NCBI RefSeq assembly: GCF_025567315.1
Contig: NZ_JAOQJE010000012.1
Location: 22,336 to 86,335 of the forward strand
Length of the DNA: 64,000 nt
From: Agathobaculum ammoniilyticum
GTDB taxonomy: Bacteria > Bacillota > Clostridia > Oscillospirales > Butyricicoccaceae
Reading direction: 5' to 3'
The position numbers and the translations under genes are program-made. Below the pieces are notes generated by a model. That model worked only from the letters and a program-made list of their open reading frames with translations, was not told where the DNA came from and did not search any database. Shown here piece by piece: positions 8,221 through 17,024 of this stretch; the stretch's first letter is position 1; every line of letters starts with the position of its first letter.

Positions 8221-9383
8221 CCAGCCTGTTGATCCGCCTGTTTGTGAAGGATGCGGAAAATACGCGGGACGCCCGCGTGCGGGAGCGCTATGGTGTGCTG
8301 TCCGGCGCGGTGGGTATCGCGTGCAACCTGTTCCTGTTTGCGCTCAAAATGGCGATCGGCCTGCTCAGCGGCGCGATTTCCATTGCCGCGGATGCGTTCA
8401 ATAACCTGTCGGACGGCCTTTCCTGCCTGATTTCGATTGTGGGCTTCAAGGTTTCCGGCAAGGAGCCGGACGCAAAGCATCCGTTCGGTTATGGGCGCAC
8501 GGAATATATCGCGGGGCTGATCGTATCGTTTATCATCGTCCTGGTCGGCTTTGAGTTTCTGAAAACCTCGGCCGGCCGTATCCTCCATCCAGAGCCGGTC
8601 GAGGCATCGCCCATCCTGATCGCCATTCTCGCGGTTTCCATGGCAGTCAAGCTGTGGATGGGTGCGTTCAACGTGGGGATCGGCCGCCGGATCGATTCGC
8701 CCGTGCTGATGGCCGCGGGGCAGGACAGCCGGAACGATGTCATCACGACCGGCGTGGTCGTGGTCGGCATGATTGCGGGCCGTTTCACCACCCTGCCGGT
8801 GGACGGCTATATAGGGGTGCTGGTGGCGCTGTTCATCATCTGGGCGGGCGCCGGTATCGCGCGCGATACGGTCGCGCCGCTGCTCGGTGAGGCCGCGGAC
8901 CCCGAGGTTGCGAAAAGCATCGAGCGCATTGTGATGGATTCGGACTACATCGTGGGCGTACACGACCTGATCGTCCATAATTACGGCGCGGGGCGCTCGC
9001 TGGCGTCACTCCATGCGGAAGTGCCGAGCGATTCCGACTTTGTCGCCGTGCATGAGGTGATCGACGAGGCGGAGAAACGGGTTTGGCAGCAGACAGGGGT
9101 ATATGTGGTTATCCACATGGACCCGATCGACGTCAACAACGCGCATGTCGCCGCGCTGCGCGAGCAGGCGGACGCCGTGCTGCGGTCGATCGACGAAAGG
9201 CTCTCCATGCACGATTTCCGCGTTGTGGACGGGGAACGGCAGATCAACCTGATTTTTGACGTGGTCGTCCCGTTCAGCTACGACAACGATGCAAAGCGGG
9301 AGCTGATGATGCGGATTCGGGACCAGCTGAAAAAAATCGACTGGCGGTATAATCCGGTGGTTACGTTCGACCATCAGATGTAA
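8217..9383 (+). CDS. Cation diffusion facilitator (CDF) metal exporter
   Basis: A 388-aa inner-membrane metal/proton antiporter. Six transmembrane segments occupy roughly the first 210 residues and a cytoplasmic ferredoxin-like domain follows. The second helix carries DAFNN and the fifth DSRND, so the transport site is DxxxN plus DxxxD rather than the HxxxD of zinc transporters. This resembles manganese-type CDF proteins; the metal is inferred. HPFGYGR is the conserved loop. The C-terminal extension of about 80 residues beyond the usual length is common in Clostridia. It is coupled to DUF1294. Confidence 0.88.
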   Translation: MTSLLIRLFVKDAENTRDARVRERYGVLSGAVGIACNLFLFALKMAIGLLSGAISIAADAFNNLSDGLSCLISIVGFKVSGKEPDAKHPFGYGRTEYIAGLIVSFIIVLVGFEFLKTSAGRILHPEPVEASPILIAILAVSMAVKLWMGAFNVGIGRRIDSPVLMAAGQDSRNDVITTGVVVVGMIAGRFTTLPVDGYIGVLVALFIIWAGAGIARDTVAPLLGEAADPEVAKSIERIVMDSDYIVGVHDLIVHNYGAGRSLASLHAEVPSDSDFVAVHEVIDEAEKRVWQQTGVYVVIHMDPIDVNNAHVAALREQADAVLRSIDERLSMHDFRVVDGERQINLIFDVVVPFSYDNDAKRELMMRIRDQLKKIDWRYNPVVTFDHQM

Positions 9384-9394
9384 TGCCCGTCGGA

Positions 9395-9424
9395 AAAACG
9401 GCCGCCCAGCGGCCGTTTTATTTT
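9395..9424 (+). terminator. Terminator after the CDF gene
   Basis: An 11-bp perfect stem, AAAACGGCCGC with its complement, three-base loop and T-rich tail. Confidence 0.85.
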
Positions 9425-9451
9425 GCATGGCTAGGGCATCCATGATACAAT
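9423..9451 (+). promoter_or_regulatory. Extended -10 promoter of pyrC
   Basis: TTGCAT (9423-9428), a 17-base spacer and TGATACAAT with TACAAT at 9446-9451, starting within the T-rich tail of the preceding terminator. Confidence 0.75.
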
Positions 9452-9486
9452 ATAAAAACGAATAGAGAAAAGGACGGAGGTTTTCC

Positions 9487-10755
9487 ATGCTTTTACTGCA
9501 AAACGGACGGGTGCTTGACCCCTACACAGGCACGGACGCGCCGCGCGACGTGCTGATCGGGGACGACGGTGTGATCGCGGCGGTGTCCAAGCGGCTCCAG
9601 CCGCCGCCGGGCTGCGAGTGCTGGGACGCGGCCGGACTGACGGTTTCCCCCGGATTTGTGGATGGGCATGTGCATTTCCGCGATCCGGGGCAGACGGAAA
9701 AGGAGGACGTGCTCACCGGCGCTGCTGCTGCTGCCGCAGGCGGCTACGCGACCGTGATCTGCATGGCGAATACCCTGCCCGCATGCGATACGCCTGAAAC
9801 AATCCGGTATGTGACTGAAAAGGCGCGGGGCTGCGCGGTGCAGGTTCTGCAGGCGGGCGCGGTGACAAAGGGTCTGAAGGGGCGGGAGCTGACCGACTTC
9901 GGGGCGCTCAAGGCCGCGGGCGCGCCCTGTCTGACCGACGACGGCCTTAACCTGACGGACGCAGGCCTGTGTCGGGAGGCGATGGCGCGCGCGGCGGCAC
10001 AGGATATCCTTTTGTCGTTCCATGAGGAGGAGCCGTCCCTCGTACCCTCGCCCGGCGTGAATTACGGCTCCAAGGCGGCGAAGGAGTTTGGGGTGCCGGG
10101 CGCGATGGCAAGCGCGGAAAGCGCGATGATCGCACGCGATATTGCGCTCGCGCTGGACACGGGCGCACGGGTCCTGTTCCAGCATGTCAGCTCGGCACAG
10201 TCGGTCGCGCTGATCCGCGCGGGCAAGGCGCTGGGCGCGCGGATCTATGCGGAGGTCACGCCGCACCACCTTTCCCTGACCGAGGCGGATGTTTGCACGC
10301 ACGGAGCCTATGCGCGGATGAATCCGCCGCTCCGCACGGAGGCTGACCGCGAGGCGCTGATCGGCGCGCTTGCGGACGGTACGATCGACATGGTCGCCAC
10401 CGACCACGCGCCGCATACGGCGGAGGAAAAGGCGCGCGAATTCGCCAAGGCCCCGTCGGGCATCACGGGGCTGGAAACCGCGTTTTCCGTATGCAATACG
10501 TTTCTGGTGCAGACCGGACGCCTGTCGCCCATGCAGTTGGTGGAGCGGATGAGCCGGACGCCCGCGGAGCTGTACGGACTGTCCGGCCGCGCGGTACGCG
10601 AGGGGAACTTCGCCCGCCTGGTGCTGCTGGACTGGAAGCGGGAGACCGTGTACCGGAGCTACCGCTCGAAAGCGGCCAACACGCCGTACACCGGCATGCC
10701 GCTGACCGGCGCGCCGCGCGCGATCGTGACTGGCGCAAAGGTCACGGCGCGGTGA
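9487..10755 (+). CDS. pyrC: Dihydroorotase
   Basis: A 422-aa amidohydrolase of the class I bacterial dihydroorotase type, which cyclises carbamoyl-aspartate to dihydroorotate in pyrimidine synthesis. Zinc-binding and catalytic motifs are visible: DGHVHFRDPGQTEKED near residue 60, a CLTDDG segment, FHEE and QHVSS histidines, and ATDHAPH near residue 305 with the catalytic aspartate. The length is typical. Other pyr genes are not adjacent. Allantoinase or hydantoinase is less likely because the RDPGQTEKED pattern is that of dihydroorotase. Confidence 0.92.
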   Translation: MLLLQNGRVLDPYTGTDAPRDVLIGDDGVIAAVSKRLQPPPGCECWDAAGLTVSPGFVDGHVHFRDPGQTEKEDVLTGAAAAAAGGYATVICMANTLPACDTPETIRYVTEKARGCAVQVLQAGAVTKGLKGRELTDFGALKAAGAPCLTDDGLNLTDAGLCREAMARAAAQDILLSFHEEEPSLVPSPGVNYGSKAAKEFGVPGAMASAESAMIARDIALALDTGARVLFQHVSSAQSVALIRAGKALGARIYAEVTPHHLSLTEADVCTHGAYARMNPPLRTEADREALIGALADGTIDMVATDHAPHTAEEKAREFAKAPSGITGLETAFSVCNTFLVQTGRLSPMQLVERMSRTPAELYGLSGRAVREGNFARLVLLDWKRETVYRSYRSKAANTPYTGMPLTGAPRAIVTGAKVTAR

Positions 10756-10816
10756 CAAAACGGCTGCGCCGGAAAATCCGGCCGCAGGACAACGACACAA
10801 GATAGGAAGCAGCAAC

Positions 10817-11542
10817 ATGTCTATTGCGAGAGAAGAATTGCGGATCGGCGGTATTCCCGCGCTCGTGCTGGGCGAGCCGTCCAATCAAGTGTATTTATAT
10901 GTACACGGCCAAAACGGGAATAAAGAGGAGGCGTGCGGCGTTGCCGAAAGCCTGCAGCGGTATGGGTGCCAGACCTTGAGCCTAGACCTGCCGGGGCATG
11001 GGGAACGGGCGGACGAGATGCCTTTCTTTGACCCGTGGCACGTCGCACCGGAGCTGGCCGCGGTGATGCGGTTTGCTGAGGCGCGCTGGAAAGGGATTTC
11101 CCTGTTCGCAAACAGCATCGGGGCGTGGTTTGGCATGCTGGGCCTGCGCGGCAAGCGCCTGGACCGCTGTCTGTTTGTCTCGCCTGTCCTCGATATGAAG
11201 CGGCTGCTGCAAAAAATGATGGGCTGGGCGGACGTTTCAGAGGAACGGCTCAGGCAGGAGCGCGTGATCCCAACCGATTTTGGGCAGACCTTGTCGTGGG
11301 AGTATTGGGAATATGCGGCGTCCCATCCGATCACGGCATGGGAAAGCCCCACGGAAATATTATACGGCGGCAGCGATGCCCTGATAGATCGTGATACCGT
11401 AGAGCAGTTCGCCCAGCGGTTTCGCTGTGGCTTGACGGTGATGGAAAACGGCGAGCATTGGTTCCACACGCAGGAGCAGATGGATTTCCTGCACCGTTGG
11501 CTCGAACGAAGCGCCGCGGCTAACGGCACTCAGACCCGTTAG
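10817..11542 (+). CDS. Alpha/beta-hydrolase
   Basis: A 241-aa cytosolic serine hydrolase. YVHGQNGNKEEA holds the oxyanion-hole HG motif, FANSIGAW the nucleophile serine in an N-S-I-G elbow, and GEHWFH the C-terminal histidine; an aspartate in YGGSDALID would complete the triad. The substrate is unknown. It follows pyrC after 61 bases with no clear terminator, so it may be co-transcribed, and its end overlaps a GC-rich inverted repeat. Confidence 0.8.
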   Translation: MSIAREELRIGGIPALVLGEPSNQVYLYVHGQNGNKEEACGVAESLQRYGCQTLSLDLPGHGERADEMPFFDPWHVAPELAAVMRFAEARWKGISLFANSIGAWFGMLGLRGKRLDRCLFVSPVLDMKRLLQKMMGWADVSEERLRQERVIPTDFGQTLSWEYWEYAASHPITAWESPTEILYGGSDALIDRDTVEQFAQRFRCGLTVMENGEHWFHTQEQMDFLHRWLERSAAANGTQTR

Positions 11543-11635
11543 CCCGCCAAACGACAGTGCCGCCCTCGCTTTTCCATTTAATCAAAAATAACAGGCCGAG
11601 AAAAAATTGCCAGAGCCGCGCCGGTGGAAAATCCC

Positions 11636-11664
11636 GCATATTTGTCCGCGTTGCTGTCATACTA
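11636..11664 (+). promoter_or_regulatory. Sigma-G/sigma-F-type promoter of spoVT
   Basis: GCATA at 11636-11640 and CATACTA at 11658-11664 are separated by 17 bases. This is the forespore promoter pattern known from Bacillus spoVT and related genes. The start codon follows 40 bases later. Confidence 0.7.
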
Positions 11665-11703
11665 CCTGTACAACCAGAAATTCGTATGGGAGGGAACGCG
11701 TAA

Positions 11704-12246
11704 ATGAAAGCAACCGGCATTGTACGCCGCATCGATGATCTTGGACGCGTCGTTATTCCGAAAGAGATCCGCCGCACCCTGCGCATCAGGGAGGGCGACC
11801 CGTTGGAAATCTTCACCGATCGCGACGGCGAGGTCATCTTCAAAAAATATTCCCCCATGGGGGAGCTTGGTACGGTCGTCGCCGAACTGGCGGAGGCGCT
11901 GGCGCGCACCGCGGGCATGAGCTGCGCGATCTGTGACCGCGACGCGGTCATCGCCGCGGCAGGCGGAGCGAAAAAGGACATCCTGGAAAAGAGCATCTCG
12001 CCCGACCTGGAGCTTGTGATGGAGCAGCGCGCCACCTATGAGCGCGGCGTAGGAGAGACGCAGGATATCGCGATCACCGCAAATGACGTGTATAATGTGA
12101 TCGTCGCCGTGCCGATCATCACGGATGGGGACGTAACGGGCTGCGTCGCCTTTGTCGGCGAGGAGGAAAACGCCTCTGCGGACGAGGTGGCGGTCAAGCT
12201 GTGCCAAACGGCGGCCCAGTTCCTGTCCAAGCGTCTTGGGCTGTAA
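11704..12246 (+). CDS. spoVT: Stage V sporulation protein T, forespore transcription regulator
   Basis: A 180-aa protein with an N-terminal AbrB-type swapped-hairpin DNA-binding domain (residues 1-50, RRIDDLGRVVIPKEIRRTL) and a C-terminal GAF-like domain. Length and the joint presence of both domains mark SpoVT rather than AbrB. It tunes sigma-G-dependent genes late in spore formation. The promoter upstream has forespore sigma-factor character, in line with the known control of this gene. Its presence supports an endospore-forming host. Confidence 0.93.
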   Translation: MKATGIVRRIDDLGRVVIPKEIRRTLRIREGDPLEIFTDRDGEVIFKKYSPMGELGTVVAELAEALARTAGMSCAICDRDAVIAAAGGAKKDILEKSISPDLELVMEQRATYERGVGETQDIAITANDVYNVIVAVPIITDGDVTGCVAFVGEEENASADEVAVKLCQTAAQFLSKRLGL

Positions 12247-12259
12247 GGGGGCGCGCCGG

Positions 12260-12442
12260 ATGGGCAGAAAGAACGGAGAAGAACGCCAGCCAAAAGCGTT
12301 CCCGCAATATGATGAGGCGGGGCATGTGGATTCCGCGGCGGTCGCGCCGCTCCCGCCATATCCGCAGAGCATGGTGCAGCGGGGCGATCCGGCGGCGACC
12401 GAATATACCGAACGGTATTGCAAACCCAGGGAAAAAAGGTAA
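12260..12442 (+). CDS. Small proline-rich hypothetical protein
   Basis: A 60-codon frame starts 14 bases after the spoVT stop, with AAGGGGG nine bases before its ATG. The predicted protein is charged at both ends and has a central proline-rich stretch (VAPLPPYPQ). It lies before the terminator that closes the spoVT unit, so it would be co-expressed in the forespore. No family is recognised, and it could be a non-coding tail. Confidence 0.4.
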   Translation: MGRKNGEERQPKAFPQYDEAGHVDSAAVAPLPPYPQSMVQRGDPAATEYTERYCKPREKR

Positions 12443-12451
12443 TATGGGCGG

Positions 12452-12480
12452 AAACAGGCTGTTTTTACAGCCTGTTTTTC
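12452..12480 (+). terminator. Terminator of the spoVT unit
   Basis: A 10-bp stem, AAACAGGCTG with its complement, six-base loop and a T tail. Confidence 0.85.
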
Positions 12481-12607
12481 CGTTTTCTGTTTCCTTTGGA
12501 GGAAAAGAATGACGATTTGTTCACAAAGTGGGTATACAAAATGACGGGATAAGCAGGGTCTAAAACAAATTTTTTTGATTTTTGGACAAATTTTTTGCGT
12601 TTTAGGC

Positions 12608-12637
12608 TTGCTTATTGGGGGCCAAAAACAGTATAAT
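12608..12637 (+). promoter_or_regulatory. Sigma-A promoter of the rnf operon
   Basis: TTGCTT (12608-12613) and TATAAT (12632-12637) with an 18-base spacer in an AT-rich region. The remaining stretch from 12481 to 12607 holds no recognisable gene, only T-rich sequence. Confidence 0.65.
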
Positions 12638-12690
12638 CTAATTTGCAAGACTATGCGTTCAACATGGTCTGCCGATTTCATTAGTAGATG

Positions 12691-12713
12691 GAACCGAACC
12701 CGCGGTTCGGTTC
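12691..12713 (+). promoter_or_regulatory. Hairpin in the rnfC leader
   Basis: A 9-bp perfect inverted repeat (GAACCGAAC and its complement around a five-base loop) sits between the promoter and rnfC, followed by TTCTT. It is too weak in T residues to call an attenuator; an mRNA-stability role is equally possible. Confidence 0.45.
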
Positions 12714-12745
12714 TTCTTGCGCAAAAAACTAGAGAGGTGAAAAAC

Positions 12746-14122
12746 ATGGTGTATTCGTTCCGTGGCGGCATTCACCCCGGCACCCACGCAGACCCGGGGT
12801 ATAAATCCGCGACAAACACCAAGCCGATCGAGAAACTGGCGCTGCCCGACCAGGTCATCCTGCCCGTTTCCATGCACATCGGCGCCCCGGCAAAGCCGAT
12901 CGTTTCCGTCGGCGATACCGTGGATCTGGGACAGCCCATCGCGGAAGCCGGCGGCTTTGTCAGCGCTCCTGTCCATGCAACCGTGTCCGGTAAGGTAAAG
13001 GCGGTCGAACCCCGCCTGCATCCGAACGGCAGCAAGGTCCTGTCCATCGTGATCGAAAACGACGGGGAGGACCGTCCGCATGAGTCCGTACATCCGTATG
13101 ATTTCGCATCCATGTCCAACGAAGAGCGTATCGAGTGCATCCGTTCGGCCGGTATCGTCGGCCACGGCGGCGCAACATTCCCCACGCACGTCAAAATCCA
13201 GTCCGGCATCGGCAAGTGCGATACGGTCATCATCAACGCGGCCGAGTGCGAGCCGTACATAACTTCAGACCACCGCCTGCTGCTCGAGCGTCCGGAGGAG
13301 GTCGTCGGCGGGCTGAAGATGCTGGCCGACATTATGGGGGTTCAGAACGCGATCATCGCGGTCGAGGAAAATAAGACGGACGCATTCCCGGGCATTGAAA
13401 AGCTGATCGCGGACGACCCGCGCCTCAAGCTGTACCCGCTCAAGTGCAAATACCCGCAGGGCGCAGAAAAGCAGTTGATCAATGCCTGCACGGGCCGCGA
13501 GGTGCCGTCCGGCAAGCTGCCGGCCGACGCGGGCTGCGCGGTATTCAACGTCGACACCGCGGGAGCGGTTTACCGCCGCTTTACGACCGGTATGCCGGTC
13601 ATCCGCCGTATCGTAACGGTTTCGGGTTCCGCGATTGCGGAGCCGAAGAACCTTGAAGTACGCATTGGCACGCAGGTCGAAAAGCTGATCGACGCATGCG
13701 GCGGTTTCAAGGAGGCCCCTAATAAGCTTCTGATGGGTGGCCCGATGATGGGCGTTGCCCAATACTCGCTCGAAATCCCGATTTTCAAGGGTACGAATGC
13801 GTTCCTTGCATTCGCAGGGGACGAGGATAAGCGCGTGGCCGACCCGCAGTGCATCCGCTGCGGCAAGTGCATCAACGCCTGCCCGATGCACCTGCTGCCG
13901 GTCTATATGAACGTATACGGCAAGCAGGAGGACTTGGATAACGCGGTTGAGTGCGGCATGCTGGACTGCATCGAGTGCGGCTCGTGCGCCTATGTGTGTC
14001 CGGCCCGCATTCCGCTGGTCGCGCAGTTCCGCCTGACCAAGGGCAAGATCCAGGCCAAGCGCATGGCGGAAAAGGCCAAGGCCGATGCCGAAAAGGCAAA
14101 GGCAGAGGCGGAAAAGAAGTAA
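12746..14122 (+). CDS. rnfC: Rnf complex subunit C (NADH-side electron transfer)
   Basis: A 458-aa peripheral subunit of the Rnf ferredoxin:NAD+ oxidoreductase, carrying the NADH/FMN-binding Rossmann-like part (GHGGATFPTH, NAAECEPYI), an SLBB region, and two 4Fe-4S motifs near the C-terminus (CIRCGKCINACPMH, CIECGSCAYVCPA). The tail is rich in Ala and Lys. The ATG at 12746 follows AGAGAGGTGA; longer in-frame starts cover the leader hairpin and are rejected. It is first in the conserved order C-D-G-E-A-B. Confidence 0.96.
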   Translation: MVYSFRGGIHPGTHADPGYKSATNTKPIEKLALPDQVILPVSMHIGAPAKPIVSVGDTVDLGQPIAEAGGFVSAPVHATVSGKVKAVEPRLHPNGSKVLSIVIENDGEDRPHESVHPYDFASMSNEERIECIRSAGIVGHGGATFPTHVKIQSGIGKCDTVIINAAECEPYITSDHRLLLERPEEVVGGLKMLADIMGVQNAIIAVEENKTDAFPGIEKLIADDPRLKLYPLKCKYPQGAEKQLINACTGREVPSGKLPADAGCAVFNVDTAGAVYRRFTTGMPVIRRIVTVSGSAIAEPKNLEVRIGTQVEKLIDACGGFKEAPNKLLMGGPMMGVAQYSLEIPIFKGTNAFLAFAGDEDKRVADPQCIRCGKCINACPMHLLPVYMNVYGKQEDLDNAVECGMLDCIECGSCAYVCPARIPLVAQFRLTKGKIQAKRMAEKAKADAEKAKAEAEKK

Positions 14123-14137
14123 GGAGGGGAAACGAAA

Positions 14138-15139
14138 ATGTATGATCTGAGTAAAGTCGTCGTCACCTCCTCGCCCCATATCAAGGCAGGGGACGATACC
14201 CGCAGCCTGATGCTCGACGTGCTGATCGCGCTGCTGCCCGCGCTTTGCGTGGCGGTTTATACCTTTGGATGGCGCGCGCTCGTCCTGACAGTCATCTCCA
14301 TGGTTGCCTGTGCAGTATTCGAGACGATCTATAATAAAATTGTCGGCCACCCCAACACGGTCGGCGACCTGTCGTGCTTCGTCACAGGCGTTCTGATCGC
14401 GTTCAACGTGCCGGTATCCGCCCCGTGGTGGATGGTTGTGTTCGGCGCGCTGTTCGGCATCATCATCGTCAAGATGCTGTTCGGCGGCATCGGTAAGAAC
14501 TTCATGAACCCGGCGCTCGGCGCGCGCGCGTTCATGATGGCTTCCTGGGCCGGCCTGATGACCACCTGGACCGCGCCGCACGCGAATCTCCCGCTGCTCG
14601 GCACGGTCAGCCTGACCGACGCGATTTCCACGGCGACCCCGCTGGCCTCGCTCAAGAACGGCGTCCTGCCGGACGCGACGCTGATGGATATGTTCCTTGG
14701 CCAGACCGGCGGTGTGATCGGTGAAACGTCTGCGCTTGCGCTGATCGCAGGCGGTCTGTATCTGCTGTGGCGCAAGGTCATCACCATCAATATCCCCGCA
14801 GCGTACATCCTGACCGTTGCGGTCGTTACATTCCTGTTCCCGATGGGAGACGTATCCCGTGTGCAGTGGATGCTGTACCAGGTGCTGTCCGGCGGCCTGA
14901 TGCTCGGCGCGATTTTCATGGCGACCGATTACGTCACCAGCCCGGTCACGCCGCGCGGTCAGATCATCTTCGGCATCGGCTGCGGCCTGCTGACGGTGTT
15001 CATCCGCTATTTCGGCGGCCTGCCGGAAGGCGTGTCGTACTCCATCCTGATCATGAACACGCTGGTTTGGGCGATCGACAAGGCCACCCATCCCCGCAAG
15101 TTCGGTTATGCGCTGGATAAGAAGAAGGAGGCACAGTAA
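14138..15139 (+). CDS. rnfD: Rnf complex subunit D
   Basis: A 333-aa membrane subunit with about nine transmembrane segments. It has the STATPLA motif, whose threonine carries covalently bound FMN in the family, and a conserved FNPALGAR-like segment (FMNPALGARAF). The membrane part couples electron flow from ferredoxin to sodium or proton export. It starts 15 bases after rnfC. Confidence 0.96.
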   Translation: MYDLSKVVVTSSPHIKAGDDTRSLMLDVLIALLPALCVAVYTFGWRALVLTVISMVACAVFETIYNKIVGHPNTVGDLSCFVTGVLIAFNVPVSAPWWMVVFGALFGIIIVKMLFGGIGKNFMNPALGARAFMMASWAGLMTTWTAPHANLPLLGTVSLTDAISTATPLASLKNGVLPDATLMDMFLGQTGGVIGETSALALIAGGLYLLWRKVITINIPAAYILTVAVVTFLFPMGDVSRVQWMLYQVLSGGLMLGAIFMATDYVTSPVTPRGQIIFGIGCGLLTVFIRYFGGLPEGVSYSILIMNTLVWAIDKATHPRKFGYALDKKKEAQ

Positions 15140-15142
15140 ATT

Positions 15143-15730
15143 ATGGATAGCAGCAAAAAGGGCGGCGGCATTCTGATGCTGGTCGTCGTACTGGGCCTGA
15201 TCACCTTTGTATGCGCCCTGCTTCTGGGCTTTACCAACGGCGTGACCAAGGATAAGATCGAGCAGAACGGTATTGAGACCCGCAACGAGGCTATGAGCGC
15301 CATCATTGCGGACGCGGAAAGCTTTACCGACGTAGAGGTCGGCGAGGAATGGACCGCGCCGGCGGATAAGAATCAGCCGGCAATCAGCGGCGTATACGCG
15401 GCAGAGGCGGGCGGCGAGACGATCGCCTACTGTGTAGAAGTAAAGCCCAAGGGCTTCGGCGGCGAGCTGACGCTGATCGTCGGCGTCAACACGGACGGCA
15501 CCATCGCGGGCGCGCAGGTAACGGCGCATGGCGAGACCCCGGGCCTGGGCGCCAAGGCGCAGAGCGATAAGAACTGGATCACCCAGTTCGCGGGCCAGCC
15601 GGCGGATGGCAGCCTCGCAGTCTCCAAGGACGGCGGCACGATCAACGCCATCACCGGTTCCACCATCACGTCCCGCGCAGTGACCCTCGGCGTCAACACC
15701 GCGGCCAACTGCGTTGCAAGCTTGGGTTAA
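15143..15730 (+). CDS. rnfG: Rnf complex subunit G
   Basis: A 195-aa subunit with one N-terminal transmembrane helix and an external FMN-binding domain. The C-terminal ITGSTITSRAV motif holds the threonine to which FMN attaches. GETPGLGAK is the other family signature. It begins three bases after rnfD, indicating tight coupling. Confidence 0.95.
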   Translation: MDSSKKGGGILMLVVVLGLITFVCALLLGFTNGVTKDKIEQNGIETRNEAMSAIIADAESFTDVEVGEEWTAPADKNQPAISGVYAAEAGGETIAYCVEVKPKGFGGELTLIVGVNTDGTIAGAQVTAHGETPGLGAKAQSDKNWITQFAGQPADGSLAVSKDGGTINAITGSTITSRAVTLGVNTAANCVASLG

Positions 15731-15745
15731 AGGAGGAACAGCCAA

Positions 15746-16393
15746 ATGAAATTTTCTGAACAGCTGAAAGCGGGCGTCATCCTCGACAACCCGATCTTCA
15801 TGCAGACCATCGGCCTGTGTCCCGCACTGGCCACCACGACCTCGCTGTCCAACGCTATCGGCATGGGCGTTGCGGCGACCGTTGTACTGATCTGCTCCAA
15901 CGTGGTTATCTCCGCGCTGCGCAAGTTTATTCCGGATAAGATCCGTATTGCGTGCTTTATCACCATTATCGCAACCTTTGTTACCATGATTGATCTGGCG
16001 CTGCAGGCGTTCGTACCCAGCCTTGCGGCTTCGCTGGGACTGTTCCTGCCGCTGATCGTGGTTAACTGCATTATCCTCGGCCGTGCCGAGGCGTACGCTT
16101 CCAAGAATAAGGTCCTCCCCTCCGCGCTGGACGGCGTGTGCATGGGTTTGGGCTTTGGCTTCGCGCTGGTCCTGATGGGCTTCTTCCGCGAGCTGCTGGG
16201 CGCGGGTACGGTGCTGTCCGGCCTGTCCACCCTGCTGCCTTTCCTGAGCTTCATTCCGGCGGAAGGCTTCGCCATCCCCGGCCTGAGCGCCAACCCGGCG
16301 GTCATGATGATCCTGCCGGCGGGCGGCTTCCTGATGATGGGTTTCATCTTCGCGGTGATCCAGAAGGTCATGGCCGGAAAGGAGGACAAGTAA
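15746..16393 (+). CDS. rnfE: Rnf complex subunit E
   Basis: A 215-aa integral membrane subunit with six predicted helices. The family segment NPIFMQTIGLCPALATTTS is near the N-terminus, and LPLIVVNCIILGRAEA supplies one of the conserved cysteines facing the intramembrane iron-sulfur site shared with RnfA. Confidence 0.96.
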   Translation: MKFSEQLKAGVILDNPIFMQTIGLCPALATTTSLSNAIGMGVAATVVLICSNVVISALRKFIPDKIRIACFITIIATFVTMIDLALQAFVPSLAASLGLFLPLIVVNCIILGRAEAYASKNKVLPSALDGVCMGLGFGFALVLMGFFRELLGAGTVLSGLSTLLPFLSFIPAEGFAIPGLSANPAVMMILPAGGFLMMGFIFAVIQKVMAGKEDK

Positions 16394-17005
16394 ATGTTTA
16401 ACTTCCCTGATGCAATGGGCTTGACCGAGGTGCTGTCGCTCGCGGTGGCGGCCGTGCTGGTCAACAACTACATCCTTGTCCAGTTCCTGGGCTGCTGCTC
16501 GTTCTTCGGCGTTTCCAAAAAGACCGATACGGCCATCGGCATGGGCATGGCGGTCGTGTTTGTTATGGCGCTGGCGAGCGCGGTTTCCTGGGCGGTATGG
16601 TACTTCATCCTCGACCCGCTCGGCTTGGAGTACATGCAGACCATCGCATTCATTCTGGTTATCGCGACACTCGTGCAGTTTGTTGAAATGTTCATGAAAA
16701 AGGCGATGCCCGCGCTGTATTCCGCGCTCGGCATTTTCCTGCCGCTGATCACCACCAACTGCGCGGTACTCGGCGCGGCGATCTCGAATATTGACAACGG
16801 TTATTCCTTTATTGGTTCGATGGTTTACGGCGTAGGCGCCGGCCTCGGCTACACGCTGGCGATCGTGCTGTTCGCTTCGATCCGCGAGCGTCTGGACGCA
16901 ACGGCCCAATGCCCCAAGTGCTTTGAAGGCTTCCCGATCGCGCTGGTTTCCGCCGCGCTGCTCGCTATGTCTTTCATGGGCTTCTCCGGCCTGTCGATCT
17001 GGTAA
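16394..17005 (+). CDS. rnfA: Rnf complex subunit A
   Basis: A 203-aa integral membrane subunit, homologous to RnfE in inverted topology, with VNNYILVQFLGCCSFFG and LPLITTNCAVLGAAI segments; the latter cysteine belongs to the RnfA/E iron-sulfur site. It directly abuts rnfE. Confidence 0.96.
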   Translation: MFNFPDAMGLTEVLSLAVAAVLVNNYILVQFLGCCSFFGVSKKTDTAIGMGMAVVFVMALASAVSWAVWYFILDPLGLEYMQTIAFILVIATLVQFVEMFMKKAMPALYSALGIFLPLITTNCAVLGAAISNIDNGYSFIGSMVYGVGAGLGYTLAIVLFASIRERLDATAQCPKCFEGFPIALVSAALLAMSFMGFSGLSIW

Positions 17006-17024
17006 GCAAGGAGGAGGATAAGAA

